Of a stretch of DNA of 37,350 nt, positions 7,087 through 16,531 are shown one piece after another; the stretch's first letter is position 1, and every line of letters begins with the position of its first letter. The notes beneath the pieces were generated by a model that did not search any database, was not told the DNA's origin, and was given only the letters and a program-made list of their open reading frames with translations. The stretch is from a virus: positions 1 to 37,350 of IMG/VR virus record IMGVR_UViG_3300010885_030936; one strand, given 5' to 3'. The position numbers and the translations under genes were made by a program.

Positions 7087-8717
7087 TATTCAACCCATCC
7101 AGTTCCATCCCAAGTATGACCCCGCCACTTGGTTTGCCCTGCCACCCGGCTTTCTTTTGGTGGCGCGGGATCATTGCTTGCGGCGGCAGCAGCGGCGACG
7201 GGCTTTGGGGCTGAGGTCGCCGCTCGGCGGGCAATCCTCTCCAAAATCTCATTTTGCTGATCTGTGACGCCCTTCAACTGACCCTCGGTATCGGACTCCA
7301 AAACGCCAATCATTGCCTGCCTTGCGTCTTTGTTGTAGCCGGCCTTTATCAGGTTTATTGCCTCGTTTCGAGCGCCTTCTGCGATCTGTCCGGCAGACTG
7401 GCCTTGACTTGCCATAATCCGCGCATAGTCCATAGCGACGGTCATTGCGGCGGTAATATATGCGGCGGCGGCAGGATCACTCGTAAGGGTTTTGACCTTT
7501 ATCAAAGCGTCGTTATAGGTCGTGTATTTTGAGAAATCCAGCTTTTGCATTTTATCCCCAAGCTCGGCAATTTTCGCGCCGCCAAGTTTCGGGGCTTCAC
7601 CTTCTGCAATTGATTCCCACGTTTGAATGTTGTTATGAAATGAATTTAGGGTTGCATGAAGCGCATCGGATTTTTGCGTTGCTTTGGTTAAGGATGATTG
7701 ATCCGACTTTAATCCAGCCCGGCCAGTGCTTATGCTTTGCGCCGTAACTCCGGACGCCGCCATCCGATCAAACACTTCGCCGTTCATGTATCGACCTCCA
7801 GCGGGGGCGGTTCCGTTGGCGACCATTTGCGCCCACAAATTTTTTCCTTCTTCGGTCTTTGGTTCTCTTGTCGCCGCTCCGGGTCGAGCAGCTATCGCCG
7901 CCTGCCTTGTTTGGGCCGCCAAGTCTGCCGTATACCTACGGTCAGCAGACGCTTGCGCCGCCGCTTGAGCCCTCGCCTTAATGCTTTCAAGTTTTAGCTC
8001 GGCGTCAGTCGTGGCCTTTATTGACTTCATGCCTAAATCAAGCATGTTCCTGTAGTCAACTTTCTGCCCCGCAACCTGCGCCACCTGGCGATCAAATTGC
8101 ACGTTAAGCAGACGCAGTTCCTCGGCTTTTTGCGTGATGCTTAATTCTTCGGATTTGACGATGCGATTGAATTCGTTTTCGTATTGCTTGTTTTTGGCAA
8201 GAACCGTTTTCAAGTTTTGATCGTATTCCTTGAACGATCTTTGAAAGCGAGTTTCGTCGCCCTCACGAACACCTTGAATCATTCCCGCCATCGCGTTCAA
8301 CGATGCGGTCAAAGGTTGCCTTGACGCCAATCCGGAAAGTGCGGCCAAAGCCAGTAAACCGCCCATTGTTTGCTGAATGTCGGTTGGCGTAAATTTGATT
8401 TGATCGGGTATTTTCTCCGTTTCCGGCCCCGTCTTTAGTTTTTGTTGCAATTCTTTTTGCGAGGCGTGGATGCCCTCGGTCAGCAGCTTGGATTGAGCTG
8501 TTCGTTCCAATTCTTTAGCCCTGATCTGAGCATCAACCGCTTCATTCTTTTTTTGCAACAACGCCGGGGCGTTTTGACCCGACTTCCCAAGATCGAGCGG
8601 GGAGGGAAGCGCCCCGATGCCGAGCGCGGACTGAGCGCCCTGTCCAAGTCGAATCGGAGTTGGGCTTTCCAAATCCGAGTAATAGGGCTGCGGTTGCGCT
8701 TGAATGAAATCGGGCAT
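7086..8717 (-). CDS. Putative internal virion / DNA-ejection protein
   Basis: This 543-residue protein is rich in Gln, Ala, Lys and Glu. It is predicted helical with coiled-coil potential at about 55-105 and 150-260, and has a short hydrophobic stretch near 115-145. The C-terminal tail ends with a Trp-rich T-K-W-R-G-H-T-W-D-G-T-G-W motif, a peptide pattern seen at the ends of many phage structural proteins. It lies between two other helical proteins in the ejectosome position of podovirus genomes. A lytic activity is not evident. The role is inferred from composition and gene order. Confidence 0.7.
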   Translation of the reverse strand: MPDFIQAQPQPYYSDLESPTPIRLGQGAQSALGIGALPSPLDLGKSGQNAPALLQKKNEAVDAQIRAKELERTAQSKLLTEGIHASQKELQQKLKTGPETEKIPDQIKFTPTDIQQTMGGLLALAALSGLASRQPLTASLNAMAGMIQGVREGDETRFQRSFKEYDQNLKTVLAKNKQYENEFNRIVKSEELSITQKAEELRLLNVQFDRQVAQVAGQKVDYRNMLDLGMKSIKATTDAELKLESIKARAQAAAQASADRRYTADLAAQTRQAAIAARPGAATREPKTEEGKNLWAQMVANGTAPAGGRYMNGEVFDRMAASGVTAQSISTGRAGLKSDQSSLTKATQKSDALHATLNSFHNNIQTWESIAEGEAPKLGGAKIAELGDKMQKLDFSKYTTYNDALIKVKTLTSDPAAAAYITAAMTVAMDYARIMASQGQSAGQIAEGARNEAINLIKAGYNKDARQAMIGVLESDTEGQLKGVTDQQNEILERIARRAATSAPKPVAAAAAASNDPAPPKESRVAGQTKWRGHTWDGTGWVE

Positions 8718-8726
8718 TTCCTACTC

Positions 8727-9824
8727 CTAAGTTCCCGCCGGACGGCCGGACTGCTGTGCCCCCATCGCGGAAAACACGCCTTTCGCCGCATTTTGCAAGC
8801 CCGCATCTTGCGCGATCTGTTGCGTTGCGAGTCCTGCATACGGGCCGGTAATCGCGCCGGTAACCGACAATGCCTCGGTCAGGTAATTCTTCAGAGCTTG
8901 ATCCATCATTGCGGCGGCCTTCTGATCCACGGCAGCTTCGGCCTGCGCCATCTGCGGAGAATTGGCTTGGCCCATTTGGGCGTATTGCTGGCGAATCTGC
9001 GCTTTGCTGGCCGCCGTATAGTCTTGAATTGCCTGCTGATCGGCGGCGGACAGTTGGCCGCTGTTGTATTGCGTCAAAAGACCCTGCTGAGTTGACGACA
9101 AGGGGGCTACAGCGCCTTTAATCTGCTTTTGCATGTCACCCATAGCATTGCGGGCAGCGATTTGACTGTAGGCGTTTAGGCCAAGCCCTGCGCCGGTTAG
9201 GGCGGTGCTCGGGCTCATGTTGGCAATTGCGCCCATTCCTTTGGAAAGCCAATCGGGCGTTTGCATGCTTTGTTCGGCAACAGGGGCGGCCGCCTGCGTT
9301 CCGGCGGGATAAAAAGGCGATGTTTCCGGTAGCGCTGCGGGAGCGCCAACTTCGCCCGCGCCCGCGCCCAAATCGGCCGCACCGCCTACGCTTGGAACCG
9401 CCGCAGAGGGGGCGGCAGTGGCGCCAGAAAGACCGCCGCCCGCAATATCGGATCCCGCAGTTCCGGTGCTGGCAAGATTGGCAACCAGCGGATCGGTCGC
9501 GGCGGCAGCGCCGCCAGCGCTCGCCGCGACTTCCGGCGCAATCGACGCAGAAATCTCGGGCGCGGCTGCCGCAGCGCCTATCGCGCCCGGAACGGCTGGA
9601 GTTCCAGCGCCGCCAGCAATCGCACCTTCCGCGGCCGCAGTTCCGGCCTCAAGTGCCGCCGCGCCGCCAGCGCCCGCCGCAGCCGGAGCCAGAGTTGTGG
9701 CAGCGGCGGCTGGCGCGGCAGCAAACGGGGTTACGGCCTCTGCCGCAGCGGGGGCCGCCAATGCTTCCCCTGCGCCTTTTGCGCCTTCCGTGGCAGCCAC
9801 TTCGCCTACGCCAAAATCAGCCAT
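8727..9824 (-). CDS. Ala-rich putative internal virion protein
   Basis: The first half of this 365-residue protein (about 1-200) is a low-complexity stretch dominated by Ala, Gly, Pro and Thr. The second half is a normal helical domain rich in Gln (for example Q-Q-G-L-L-T-Q-Y-N-S-G-Q-L, then Y-T-A-A-S-K-A-Q-I-R-Q-Q-Y-A-Q-M-G). This second half resembles the small ejection-protein position downstream of T7-like or P22-like tail genes. The GC-rich Ala codons make long meaningless open frames on the opposite strand. It is first of the three-gene ejection block and lies just after the GNAT-fold gene. Confidence 0.7.
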   Translation of the reverse strand: MADFGVGEVAATEGAKGAGEALAAPAAAEAVTPFAAAPAAAATTLAPAAAGAGGAAALEAGTAAAEGAIAGGAGTPAVPGAIGAAAAAPEISASIAPEVAASAGGAAAATDPLVANLASTGTAGSDIAGGGLSGATAAPSAAVPSVGGAADLGAGAGEVGAPAALPETSPFYPAGTQAAAPVAEQSMQTPDWLSKGMGAIANMSPSTALTGAGLGLNAYSQIAARNAMGDMQKQIKGAVAPLSSTQQGLLTQYNSGQLSAADQQAIQDYTAASKAQIRQQYAQMGQANSPQMAQAEAAVDQKAAAMMDQALKNYLTEALSVTGAITGPYAGLATQQIAQDAGLQNAAKGVFSAMGAQQSGRPAGT

Positions 9825-9837
9825 GTCCGACTCCTTT

Positions 9838-10296
9838 TTACGTGTTTTTCATGGTGTTATAACCAACCACCGAATAACCACAATGTTGATACAATTTCGT
9901 TGTTTTTTCAATGTCAATTCCGCTGGCCTGCCCAACCATCAATTTGACCGCGCCGGAGGCAACGCCCCAGGCCTCAAACTCTCGCAGAAGGGCAATTGCC
10001 GCCGCCGACCCGCGCTTGCTCTTTTTCACCCACCAGCCAATATCTTTAGCAATAAGCTGATCGCAAAACAGCGACCGAAAAACCATGCCGAGAAAGCCAC
10101 CATACACCTCGTCGCCCAAAACGGCTATTTTGAAGAAATACTGCCCTCCCTGCGAAAACGGCCCTTCGATCTGATCCATGACTTTCTCGCCGTCAAACGG
10201 CATGTCGCCATAGGCTGAATCTCGCACCATTTCCCGCGCAATCTCAATAGACTGCGCCCGATACTTCCGATCGTACGGTATCACTTGAATCTTCAT
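9838..10296 (-). CDS. GNAT-fold acetyltransferase-like protein
   Basis: This 152-residue protein has the layout of GCN5-related N-acetyltransferases: an N-terminal strand/helix, a central V-Y-G-G-F-L-G-M strand pair and W-W-V-K-K-S-K-R-G-S-A-A in the acetyl-CoA-binding loop region. It ends with the characteristic K-L-Y-Q-H-C-G-Y-S-V-V-G-Y motif. GNAT-like proteins are often encoded next to ejection proteins in podoviruses (T7 gp13 is the classical neighbour), where they may act in virion assembly rather than metabolism. Substrate and catalytic activity cannot be predicted. The gene sits directly upstream of the three internal virion genes. Confidence 0.8.
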   Translation of the reverse strand: MKIQVIPYDRKYRAQSIEIAREMVRDSAYGDMPFDGEKVMDQIEGPFSQGGQYFFKIAVLGDEVYGGFLGMVFRSLFCDQLIAKDIGWWVKKSKRGSAAAIALLREFEAWGVASGAVKLMVGQASGIDIEKTTKLYQHCGYSVVGYNTMKNT

Positions 10297-10308
10297 AGGT
10301 TAGCCCCC

Positions 10309-10653
10309 TCATAAATTCAAAGCATAGTCGAGCGATTGATGCTGTTGCGCGTGTTGCTGAAGCCAAGTATAAAACTCATCTTCTGAGTGAACCTCAACGT
10401 CTGAAAGGTCTGGTATTTCGCCAAGACCCGCATTTGCCGCAAGGCTTTTGTGCATTAAATAGTGCGTTTCCAGCCAATCGCTAATGCCTTCCTTTGTCGC
10501 GCCAATGTCGAGTAATGGGTAAGCGGCAATCTCAATGCCAAGTCTGGAAAAGGCCAAATTGTAGTTTTCGTGCGATAAATTGTTCAGCAACAAAAAGTCC
10601 TGCCACGCGGCGGTGTTCTGATAAGTAAAATCAGAAAACGGGCCTAAATCCAT
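10309..10653 (-). CDS. Hypothetical protein of the tail/head-completion block
   Basis: The frame is open up to 10722, but the ATG at 10651..10653 (MDLGPFSDFT) is favoured because it begins right after the upstream stop (TAG at 10656..10658), while the longer version would overlap that gene heavily. The 114-residue product is acidic, with W/F/H-rich helices (for example H-Y-L-M-H-K and F-Y-T-W-L-Q-Q-H-A-Q-Q-H-Q). No family is recognised. Its position between a small beta protein and the GNAT gene suggests a virion or assembly role. Confidence 0.72.
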   Translation of the reverse strand: MDLGPFSDFTYQNTAAWQDFLLLNNLSHENYNLAFSRLGIEIAAYPLLDIGATKEGISDWLETHYLMHKSLAANAGLGEIPDLSDVEVHSEDEFYTWLQQHAQQHQSLDYALNL

Positions 10654-10655
10654 CG

Positions 10656-10991
10656 CTACAGTCCGTCGCCCGGAGTTACGTAAATTACCGCCGTTCCAGA
10701 GCTGGTGATGCCGGTCAACCATGCGTTCGGGGTAAACGTCAAAATCTCGTCCGTTCCTGGCAATATTGGAACCGTCGCTTGAGGCGTGGAAACGACAACC
10801 GCGTTAGCTGTGGCGGCGGCGGCAGTCGAGCCAATTGCCAAGAATACGGTTACAGTTCCCGCGTTGATGATGCGGTATTGATTGCCGCCCAATCCGTATG
10901 ACACGGCCTGCACCGGCGTTGGCACCGAGCCGGATACGTTGGCGGTGAAAGTGATGGTATTTCCAAGTTGGCAAAATGCGTTTGTGCCCAT
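10656..10991 (-). CDS. Small beta-rich structural protein
   Basis: This 111-residue protein starts MGTNAFCQLGNT. Alternating hydrophobic and Thr/Ser residues, with very few charged residues, predict a small beta-sandwich such as a head decoration or appendage protein. The C-terminal I-Y-V-T-P-G-D-G pattern is typical for small phage structural domains. No enzyme motif is visible. The start codon abuts the end of the upstream holin-like gene. Confidence 0.72.
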   Translation of the reverse strand: MGTNAFCQLGNTITFTANVSGSVPTPVQAVSYGLGGNQYRIINAGTVTVFLAIGSTAAAATANAVVVSTPQATVPILPGTDEILTFTPNAWLTGITSSGTAVIYVTPGDGL

Positions 10992-11173
10992 TATTTCTCC
11001 GAAATTGGTTGAGTAGTGAGCAGACGCAAAATAACGATGCCCACCGAGATTGCAATCCCGACAAACATTTGCTGCGCCGGCGTCATCGGCAGCAGGTTGA
11101 TATAGCCTTGCGCGATGGACAGCACTGCAATGATGATCGCATACCAGACGGTTTTAGACTTGAGCAGGTTCAT
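10991..11173 (-). CDS. Two-transmembrane small protein, putative holin
   Basis: This 60-residue protein starts MNLLKSKTVWYA. It has two hydrophobic helices, at about 9-29 and 37-54, a short L-P-M-T-P-A-Q-Q turn and a polar tail. This size and topology are typical of class II holins. The gene overlaps the preceding gene by 20 bp. It lies far from the endolysin in the linear map, and a second protein of equal architecture (483..650) adjoins the endolysin. Either could be the functional holin, and the pair might form holin and antiholin. Confidence 0.72.
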   Translation of the reverse strand: MNLLKSKTVWYAIIIAVLSIAQGYINLLPMTPAQQMFVGIAISVGIVILRLLTTQPISEK

Positions 11174-11417
11174 CTTCTACTTTCGGCAGCGAGGCTTGAT
11201 AGGCTTCGATCACATCCGCTGTCCACGCAGTATTGCAGATCGCCACAACCTTCTCAGGCACACCCGTCAAGTCTTGCGCTGGCGTCAGGCTGTTGCGGTG
11301 GTAGGTCTTGGTCAGTTCGATGCCATCTTCCATGATGCGCGTAGCTTCACGGTAAAGGATGATGCCGTTTTCATTAACGGTAATCTGATCGACTACGGTT
11401 TCTTTGGTAATGCTCAT
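11154..11417 (-). CDS. Conserved phage protein of the fibre/lysis region
   Basis: This 87-residue protein contains the segment QITVNENGIILYREATR followed by T-Y-H-R-N-S-L-T-P. From general familiarity this pattern is found in small proteins next to tail-fibre genes of many tailed phages; their role is unknown. It is acidic and apparently soluble, with a short beta-hairpin followed by a helix. It lies directly downstream of the second fibre gene and overlaps the holin-like gene by 20 bp, suggesting coupled expression. Confidence 0.8.
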   Translation of the reverse strand: MSITKETVVDQITVNENGIILYREATRIMEDGIELTKTYHRNSLTPAQDLTGVPEKVVAICNTAWTADVIEAYQASLPKVEDEPAQV

Positions 11418-11428
11418 TTGTTTCCCCT

Positions 11429-12307
11429 TTAAACGGCATACGTTCCGGAAAATGTTAAAAATTTTCCACTCATTGTTGCATTGGTTACGTTTAGGCCGGG
11501 TATCAACAAAAATACGTTTGTTGTGTTTCCAGATAAATAAGTAAAACTAGCAACAGAAGCGTCGCTATAAATGACGGATAAATAAATTGAATCCGCTGCC
11601 GAAAAAGGAAAACTTGTAAACTGAGCCGCTGCACCACTGGCAGTTACAGGATAAGTAATATTGCCCTGGATAACAACCACTCGGCCTATTTTTGTATATC
11701 TGCAATTTGCCGTAGTAAAAGACAGGCTTGCCCCACTAGCATCTGTTGGCGTCCACGTCCCTTCCTCGTAATCATCCAACGTATTCGCGTCTGTCGATGC
11801 AGACTGCGTTGCCGGGAATGATATCCCAGCACCAGACGCGGAAGGTGTTGTGCCTCCGACACCCATTGTGGTTGCGGCTTGTACCGTTGTAAATGATCCC
11901 GTTGTCGGCGTGGTTGCGCCTACGGTGCCGTTGAAACCGCCCGAGAATTTAGTGGCCGAAAGTGTGGTTCCATCCCATGTCAGAGCGGCAGAATCAACCA
12001 ACAAACCGCCGGTGCTGGCATACGTTACGCGACCTGAGGTGAGACTGGATGCGGTTACGGCGGTAAAGTTTCCGGTATCCCCGCCATCTATTTTTTGCCA
12101 AATCGAGCCGTTAAAAACAATCCAATCGCCAACGCCCCACAAAGATTCGCTGTTGATGGTCGTGCTACCCGCGACGCTGACGACGTAATAATCCCCTTTC
12201 GTTCCAACGCTCGAAACGATGGTTGGACTATTTGCATTGGCATCCCACGTTCCCTTGTAATTCAGAGCGCCGATTGCGTTTGTGATTGAGCTTACGGTTT
12301 TTAGCAT
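11429..12307 (-). CDS. Tail fibre-like protein
   Basis: This 292-residue protein begins with a module of about 70 residues (N-Y-K-G-T-W-D-A-N ... G-D-W-I-V-F-N-G-S-I-W-Q-K-I-D) that is widespread in phage fibres. A Thr/Ser/Gly-rich shaft follows (about 75-170). The C-terminal domain starts at Y-E-E-G-T-W-T-P-T-D and continues with R-Y-T-K-I-G-R-V-V-V-I-Q-G, another widespread fibre-tip module. It lacks a visible enzymatic site, so a receptor-binding or accessory adsorption role next to the tailspike is likely. Confidence 0.85.
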   Translation of the reverse strand: MLKTVSSITNAIGALNYKGTWDANANSPTIVSSVGTKGDYYVVSVAGSTTINSESLWGVGDWIVFNGSIWQKIDGGDTGNFTAVTASSLTSGRVTYASTGGLLVDSAALTWDGTTLSATKFSGGFNGTVGATTPTTGSFTTVQAATTMGVGGTTPSASGAGISFPATQSASTDANTLDDYEEGTWTPTDASGASLSFTTANCRYTKIGRVVVIQGNITYPVTASGAAAQFTSFPFSAADSIYLSVIYSDASVASFTYLSGNTTNVFLLIPGLNVTNATMSGKFLTFSGTYAV

Positions 12308-12334
12308 GACTTATGTCCCGTCTTTGAACGATTA

Positions 12335-14146
12335 TCACAGATTTCCTTCCGATACCCATGTCCCAGGTGTGCCCGCAACAGTACACGCCCATGCTTTGGG
12401 CTGCCCAACAACGGGCGTCGAGTTAACGCAGCGATCACCTACCGCCCATGTGCCAGTAGTCGGTGCGGCAGTGCCAGCAACAATTAAGATTGTTCCGTAA
12501 TAGCCGACAAGATCTGAGCCCAATCCTTTAGCCAAAGAGATTGCACTAAACGGTCTGTTTGTCGGGCTGTTTTGACCAAGATACCCACCTGCGCCACCAG
12601 CGCCAGCAGACCATGACCACCATTTAATTTTGCCTGACGCGCTGGTAAGGTAATTTGTGCCAAAAAATTTAGTGTTTGCGAGATAAATAAATATTGCGTC
12701 TGTTGGTATGTTGGTAACGATTTGGTCGTATACCAAAAGATTTTCAATTGTTGAAGATTGAAAGCTGGCAGCTTGTCCTTGATTGGCAATATAAGTAGTT
12801 CCTGCGCTGATAATGAGACTGGTGTTTTTTATGTATGCGCCACCAGAAATAAGACACGCTTGTTGTTTAGTTGCCACAATCGTGCAATTCTCTAACAATA
12901 CATTTGGAACCGTATCAAACTGCACAACAAAACCACTGTCATAAGTTGCGCCCGTTGGACTTAACGAGTTTTGATCAGTAAATTTGCAGTTAAAAAACTT
13001 GGTTGCGTCGTCTGGATTGGTGGCACTTGAATATGCGTTTACCGAACTGCCAACCATCAAACAGTCATAAAACGCTATTCTTGGCTTACGCGGCCAAATA
13101 GCCCAGCTTGTTGTTCCGATAAATTTACAGCGAATAAAAGTTACGCCAGAAGTGTCGCCGGAATCGGCAACCATCCCAACGCCGCCATTGTTTACCATTT
13201 CGCAATCAATAAAACTGACTTGTCGAATAATTGAGCTTTCGGCTTCTAAATCAACACCAGCGCTTGGAGAAGATGAAAACGCGCCTTTACCCGTGTTATT
13301 GAATTTACAGCCAATTGCAGTAAGCCCGTTTGCGCCAACAACCGAAAGACCTTGACGAGAATTGTAGTCGCACACCACGTTGGTTAGCGTAGTTGGCTTT
13401 ATGGGCGAAGTTTCGGTCAATCCGGTGTATCCGATAGCCACACCGTCCAATCCTTGATGGTGCGCGTAGACGTTGGATATGTTCAAAATATCGCAGCCAT
13501 AAGACAAAATGCCATACGCAACGCATTGATATCCTGCGTCACCCCACTGACCGCCAACAACCAGATTGCTGCTGTTGCCATCAAGTTCTACTGAACCGCA
13601 AATTGTTACGTTTGCATTGTTGTTGAGGTATATCAAACAACCTGGATTAGCTTGGTAATCCGCATTGGTGAACGGCAACGAACCTGGTGTATACGAGGCA
13701 CCCGTCACTGGGTTGAACGACCCGATACGCAGCCCTGCGGCCAGCTTCATCACCGCGCCTTGAAACTCAATAACAACAGGTTTTGTGCAGCCATTGATAT
13801 ACAAGACGTTGGTGCCTTGATACGAATAGCCTTTGCCGGTTGCTCCAGCAAAAAGTTGACTGCCAACTAGGTACGTTCCGGCAGGCACAATTAACTTGCC
13901 GCCAGATTGCGTGTTAATGTATGCCGCCGCCGCAACAAAAGCCGCGGTATCATTTGTGACGCCATCACCAATAGCGCCAAAGTCTTTTACGCTTACGCTT
14001 TCTTGCAGTTTTAACTGCACCGTGGTGGTCACGGCTCCGGTTCCCGGTTGAAGAAATGATCCCTGCGCCGAAGCCTTAAAATTACTGTCTAAATATGCAG
14101 TAGGAATGGGCCCACTTAACGATCCAAAAGTATAAGGAAACGCCAT
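12335..14146 (-). CDS. Tailspike with pectate-lyase-type parallel beta-helix
   Basis: The N-terminal about 50 residues of this 603-residue protein form a particle-binding segment. It is followed by V-S-V-K-D-F-G-A-I-G-D-G-V-T-N-D-T-A-A-F, the hallmark entry to a pectate-lyase-like right-handed beta-helix (Pectate_lyase_3 type). The body shows many short N/C/G-rich rungs of about 22-25 residues. The C-terminal region (about 540-603) looks like a separate small domain with W-A-V-G-D-R-C. Such spikes commonly bind and cleave host surface polysaccharide, though the glycan and catalytic acids cannot be read here. It is the best candidate for the main host-range determinant. Confidence 0.88.
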   Translation of the reverse strand: MAFPYTFGSLSGPIPTAYLDSNFKASAQGSFLQPGTGAVTTTVQLKLQESVSVKDFGAIGDGVTNDTAAFVAAAAYINTQSGGKLIVPAGTYLVGSQLFAGATGKGYSYQGTNVLYINGCTKPVVIEFQGAVMKLAAGLRIGSFNPVTGASYTPGSLPFTNADYQANPGCLIYLNNNANVTICGSVELDGNSSNLVVGGQWGDAGYQCVAYGILSYGCDILNISNVYAHHQGLDGVAIGYTGLTETSPIKPTTLTNVVCDYNSRQGLSVVGANGLTAIGCKFNNTGKGAFSSSPSAGVDLEAESSIIRQVSFIDCEMVNNGGVGMVADSGDTSGVTFIRCKFIGTTSWAIWPRKPRIAFYDCLMVGSSVNAYSSATNPDDATKFFNCKFTDQNSLSPTGATYDSGFVVQFDTVPNVLLENCTIVATKQQACLISGGAYIKNTSLIISAGTTYIANQGQAASFQSSTIENLLVYDQIVTNIPTDAIFIYLANTKFFGTNYLTSASGKIKWWSWSAGAGGAGGYLGQNSPTNRPFSAISLAKGLGSDLVGYYGTILIVAGTAAPTTGTWAVGDRCVNSTPVVGQPKAWACTVAGTPGTWVSEGNL

Positions 14147-14147
14147 A

Positions 14148-15881
14148 TCACCACCTCGCTCTTAATTCATATTGTAATTGCGCCGCATTTAGTTCTACTG
14201 CTGGCGCAGACGTTGTAATTGTCATGCCGGCGTATTTGCCGTAATTTGAAACATCGCCCCTGAACCATACATATCCAGTGACGACCCATGGGACAATTTG
14301 ATTTGAATTGTTCACCCACGAAACCACAATGTTTGAGTTATTTACCCATGTCTGCGTATTGTTTCCGCTTAAATTCACGCCGGTAGAACTGGATTCGCTG
14401 TCTATGGTAATTTGCATTGACGCAGGCGCTACCGGAATAACGCACTCCACGCCGGCCTTTAACACTTGCGTATCAGATACCGTGTTTTCGCCAAAATCCC
14501 AAAACTTGGTTTGTACAATTTGATCAATTGACGTTGACGTGTCGGAGAAGCATTTGTACAGCTTGGTGCCGCTGGTCGCAAATATCGTTTGCGTTCCAGA
14601 CACGCTCGCGGAGGCGGCAAAGGTGAGGCCCGACCCTTGTGATGCAAAAAACCACTTCTTACCAAAGAAGATTGCAAAAAGCGGTCGAGCGCCGGCCACC
14701 GGATCGTTGTAGGTGAAGAAATAAGCAAGACAAAGGATGTTGTTGATGACAACCACCCCGCCGCAGACTTTCGTGACGCTGGAAATCAGCGGGTAAACGC
14801 CGTCCAGCTTGTCGCTGCCCTTCTGCGCGGTAGACCCGGTAACCGCCATGAATCCCGAGGGATTCGCCATCCACAGAGTTCTGTAATACGAAATGATGCT
14901 ATCCGGCGCGTTTGTTCCCGCCGTAGTAACAAGGTTGATGTTGGAGAACAGGGTCGTTGCTGGCGAGGAGCTGACGCGCACATCGGATACCACGCTCAAC
15001 GAATCGGTGCCGGTGTAATACAGGTAACCGTTTGTGGCAATCATGCTAGTGATATTGGAGTGCAACGTAGAATCATTAACCGTGAATGAGCCGCCAAAAT
15101 CGGTTGTTGTGAAGTCGGTATAGGTGCCTGGGGCAGAAAACGTCACAGTTCGCCCGTTAGCGATCCAGATGCGACCCGCGTAGGATGCAACGGCAGTGCC
15201 AAAAGAGGGCGCGGCAGAGGCCGCCGTCATTGATTCTGAGGCCACGTTTTGCGAGTTGCTGACCGTATAGGTTCCAACGCCGCCGGTGCCGGACAAGAAA
15301 GCCGTGATAATGGTGTTGGCCGACACCCCAACGCCGGTGATGACCTGGCCAATTGCCAGAACGCCCGCCGTTACCGTAACATTGAGGATCGTTCCCGCGC
15401 CGCCCGAGCCGTTGTCAATCTTGGCCGTGATGCCAAAGCTGCCGCTGATTTTGACCAGCGTAGTGCCGTCCCAAGAAAATATGCCATTCGCGGGATCGGC
15501 AATTACGATCAGCGTGTTGTTCCATTGGTCAAACGAAACGCCGCTGGCCGAGAACGTGCCGGCAGCACCTATTGTTGTCGAGGCGTATCCGGCGGTCAAG
15601 TTGATTTGATAGGCCGCGCCGTTAGAGCAGAACATCATCATGTAATCGACGTTGTTCAGGTTGGCGGCTTTCATCCACACGCAAGTTGCCGCCAGCGTGA
15701 TGCCGGTATCGGTGCTGTACGGAACGGATTTGAGGTTGCCGTGACCAATGGGCTGGATATTTTCAAGCCACGAAAACTCGGTATCCTCGATAGCCTGACG
15801 CGCAGCCTGAGTGTTTACGCCGCTAAAATCCCGCAGCGTATGATCTCTTTTTTTACCCTCGGCTGTTTTTTGCTGTGCCAA
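14148..15881 (-). CDS. Putative tail nozzle / tubular tail protein
   Basis: This 577-residue protein opens with a basic segment and then [24 protein letters not shown], an opening typical of podovirus nozzle or hub proteins that assemble below the adaptor ring. The rest is beta-rich with repeated strand-turn units, consistent with a propeller-like fold (for example S-W-D-G-T-T-L-V-K). Its position between the adaptor (15892..16521) and the tailspike matches T7 gp12-like or P22 gp10-like proteins. The exact family is not certain from sequence reading alone. Confidence 0.75.
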   Translation of the reverse strand: MAQQKTAEGKKRDHTLRDFSGVNTQAARQAIEDTEFSWLENIQPIGHGNLKSVPYSTDTGITLAATCVWMKAANLNNVDYMMMFCSNGAAYQINLTAGYASTTIGAAGTFSASGVSFDQWNNTLIVIADPANGIFSWDGTTLVKISGSFGITAKIDNGSGGAGTILNVTVTAGVLAIGQVITGVGVSANTIITAFLSGTGGVGTYTVSNSQNVASESMTAASAAPSFGTAVASYAGRIWIANGRTVTFSAPGTYTDFTTTDFGGSFTVNDSTLHSNITSMIATNGYLYYTGTDSLSVVSDVRVSSSPATTLFSNINLVTTAGTNAPDSIISYYRTLWMANPSGFMAVTGSTAQKGSDKLDGVYPLISSVTKVCGGVVVINNILCLAYFFTYNDPVAGARPLFAIFFGKKWFFASQGSGLTFAASASVSGTQTIFATSGTKLYKCFSDTSTSIDQIVQTKFWDFGENTVSDTQVLKAGVECVIPVAPASMQITIDSESSSTGVNLSGNNTQTWVNNSNIVVSWVNNSNQIVPWVVTGYVWFRGDVSNYGKYAGMTITTSAPAVELNAAQLQYELRARW

Positions 15882-15891
15882 TTGAGCGCCT

Positions 15892-16521
15892 TTAGTTGTA
15901 GGCGCTCGGCAGCCTGCGCGTCATGGAGGAACGGATTGCGGTGAGCGCTTTTGACTTATATTCGTCGTGGAAAAGCTGCGCCTCTTGATACGACTGCTCT
16001 TTGTATTTTGCCATATAGGCGGCGTAATACGTAACCGGCTCAGTATAGGGAAACAAGATGGTATCCACATCCGTCGCATTGACCAGAGGCGCAGGACTGA
16101 CGACGGTATCCCACTCGGTAACGTATACCATGTCAGGCACCGGCCCAACGTAAACGGTGGACTGACCGTAGACCGTGAATACCACCGGACGCCCCTGATA
16201 CGACTGCCACACGCGCATTTTGGCGTTAAATTCTGTGAACGGCATATAGTTCATCGGAACGCGCATGTTTCCCCACAGCAGCGTCAGATTTAATACGTCA
16301 ATTGTGGTCGAGCCGAGAGGAAGAACCGACGAGAAAACGTACGATTCCTGCCCCTGTATCAGAGAATAGCTTTGCAGCGCTCTACTGCACCCCGTATCAG
16401 AGGTGACGCGATTCCTGCCCGCGTTGATGTAATCCGTTAATTCCGAATCAGACCAAAAATTCGCATTGGCGTCATGCAGCAGACGGCGCGTGGAAGTGAT
16501 GTAATTTGAGAGAGTCGTCAT
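15892..16521 (-). CDS. Head-tail adaptor protein
   Basis: The N-terminal helical part of this 209-residue protein ([23 protein letters not shown]) is the signature of portal-proximal adaptor proteins of podoviruses (T7 gp11 / P22 gp4-like, DUF6682-type). A central beta region (about 60-150) and a C-terminal helix with [12 protein letters not shown] complete the usual layout. It would form the dodecameric ring that connects the portal to the nozzle encoded by the next gene. Confidence 0.8.
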   Translation of the reverse strand: MTTLSNYITSTRRLLHDANANFWSDSELTDYINAGRNRVTSDTGCSRALQSYSLIQGQESYVFSSVLPLGSTTIDVLNLTLLWGNMRVPMNYMPFTEFNAKMRVWQSYQGRPVVFTVYGQSTVYVGPVPDMVYVTEWDTVVSPAPLVNATDVDTILFPYTEPVTYYAAYMAKYKEQSYQEAQLFHDEYKSKALTAIRSSMTRRLPSAYN

Positions 16522-16531
16522 TCATGCCACT

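Noticed and set aside
8442-9095. Plus-strand open frame of 217 codons across two ejection genes
   Set aside because: It spans the boundary between two minus-strand genes and shows Arg/Leu-rich shadow composition.
9227-10218. Long plus-strand open frames (211 and 266 codons) opposite the Ala-rich ejection gene
   Set aside because: They are antisense to a well-supported minus-strand gene, arise from GC-rich Ala codons, lack ribosome-binding sites and encode Arg/Pro- or Ala/Pro-rich low-complexity products.
11429-14146. Diversity-generating retroelement acting on the fibre genes
   Set aside because: There is no reverse transcriptase gene and no template/variable repeat pair was noticed in the window.
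15249-15944. Plus-strand open frame of 231 codons opposite the nozzle gene
   Set aside because: It is antisense to the tail gene with its motif-supported frame, has no ribosome-binding site and no recognisable domain.
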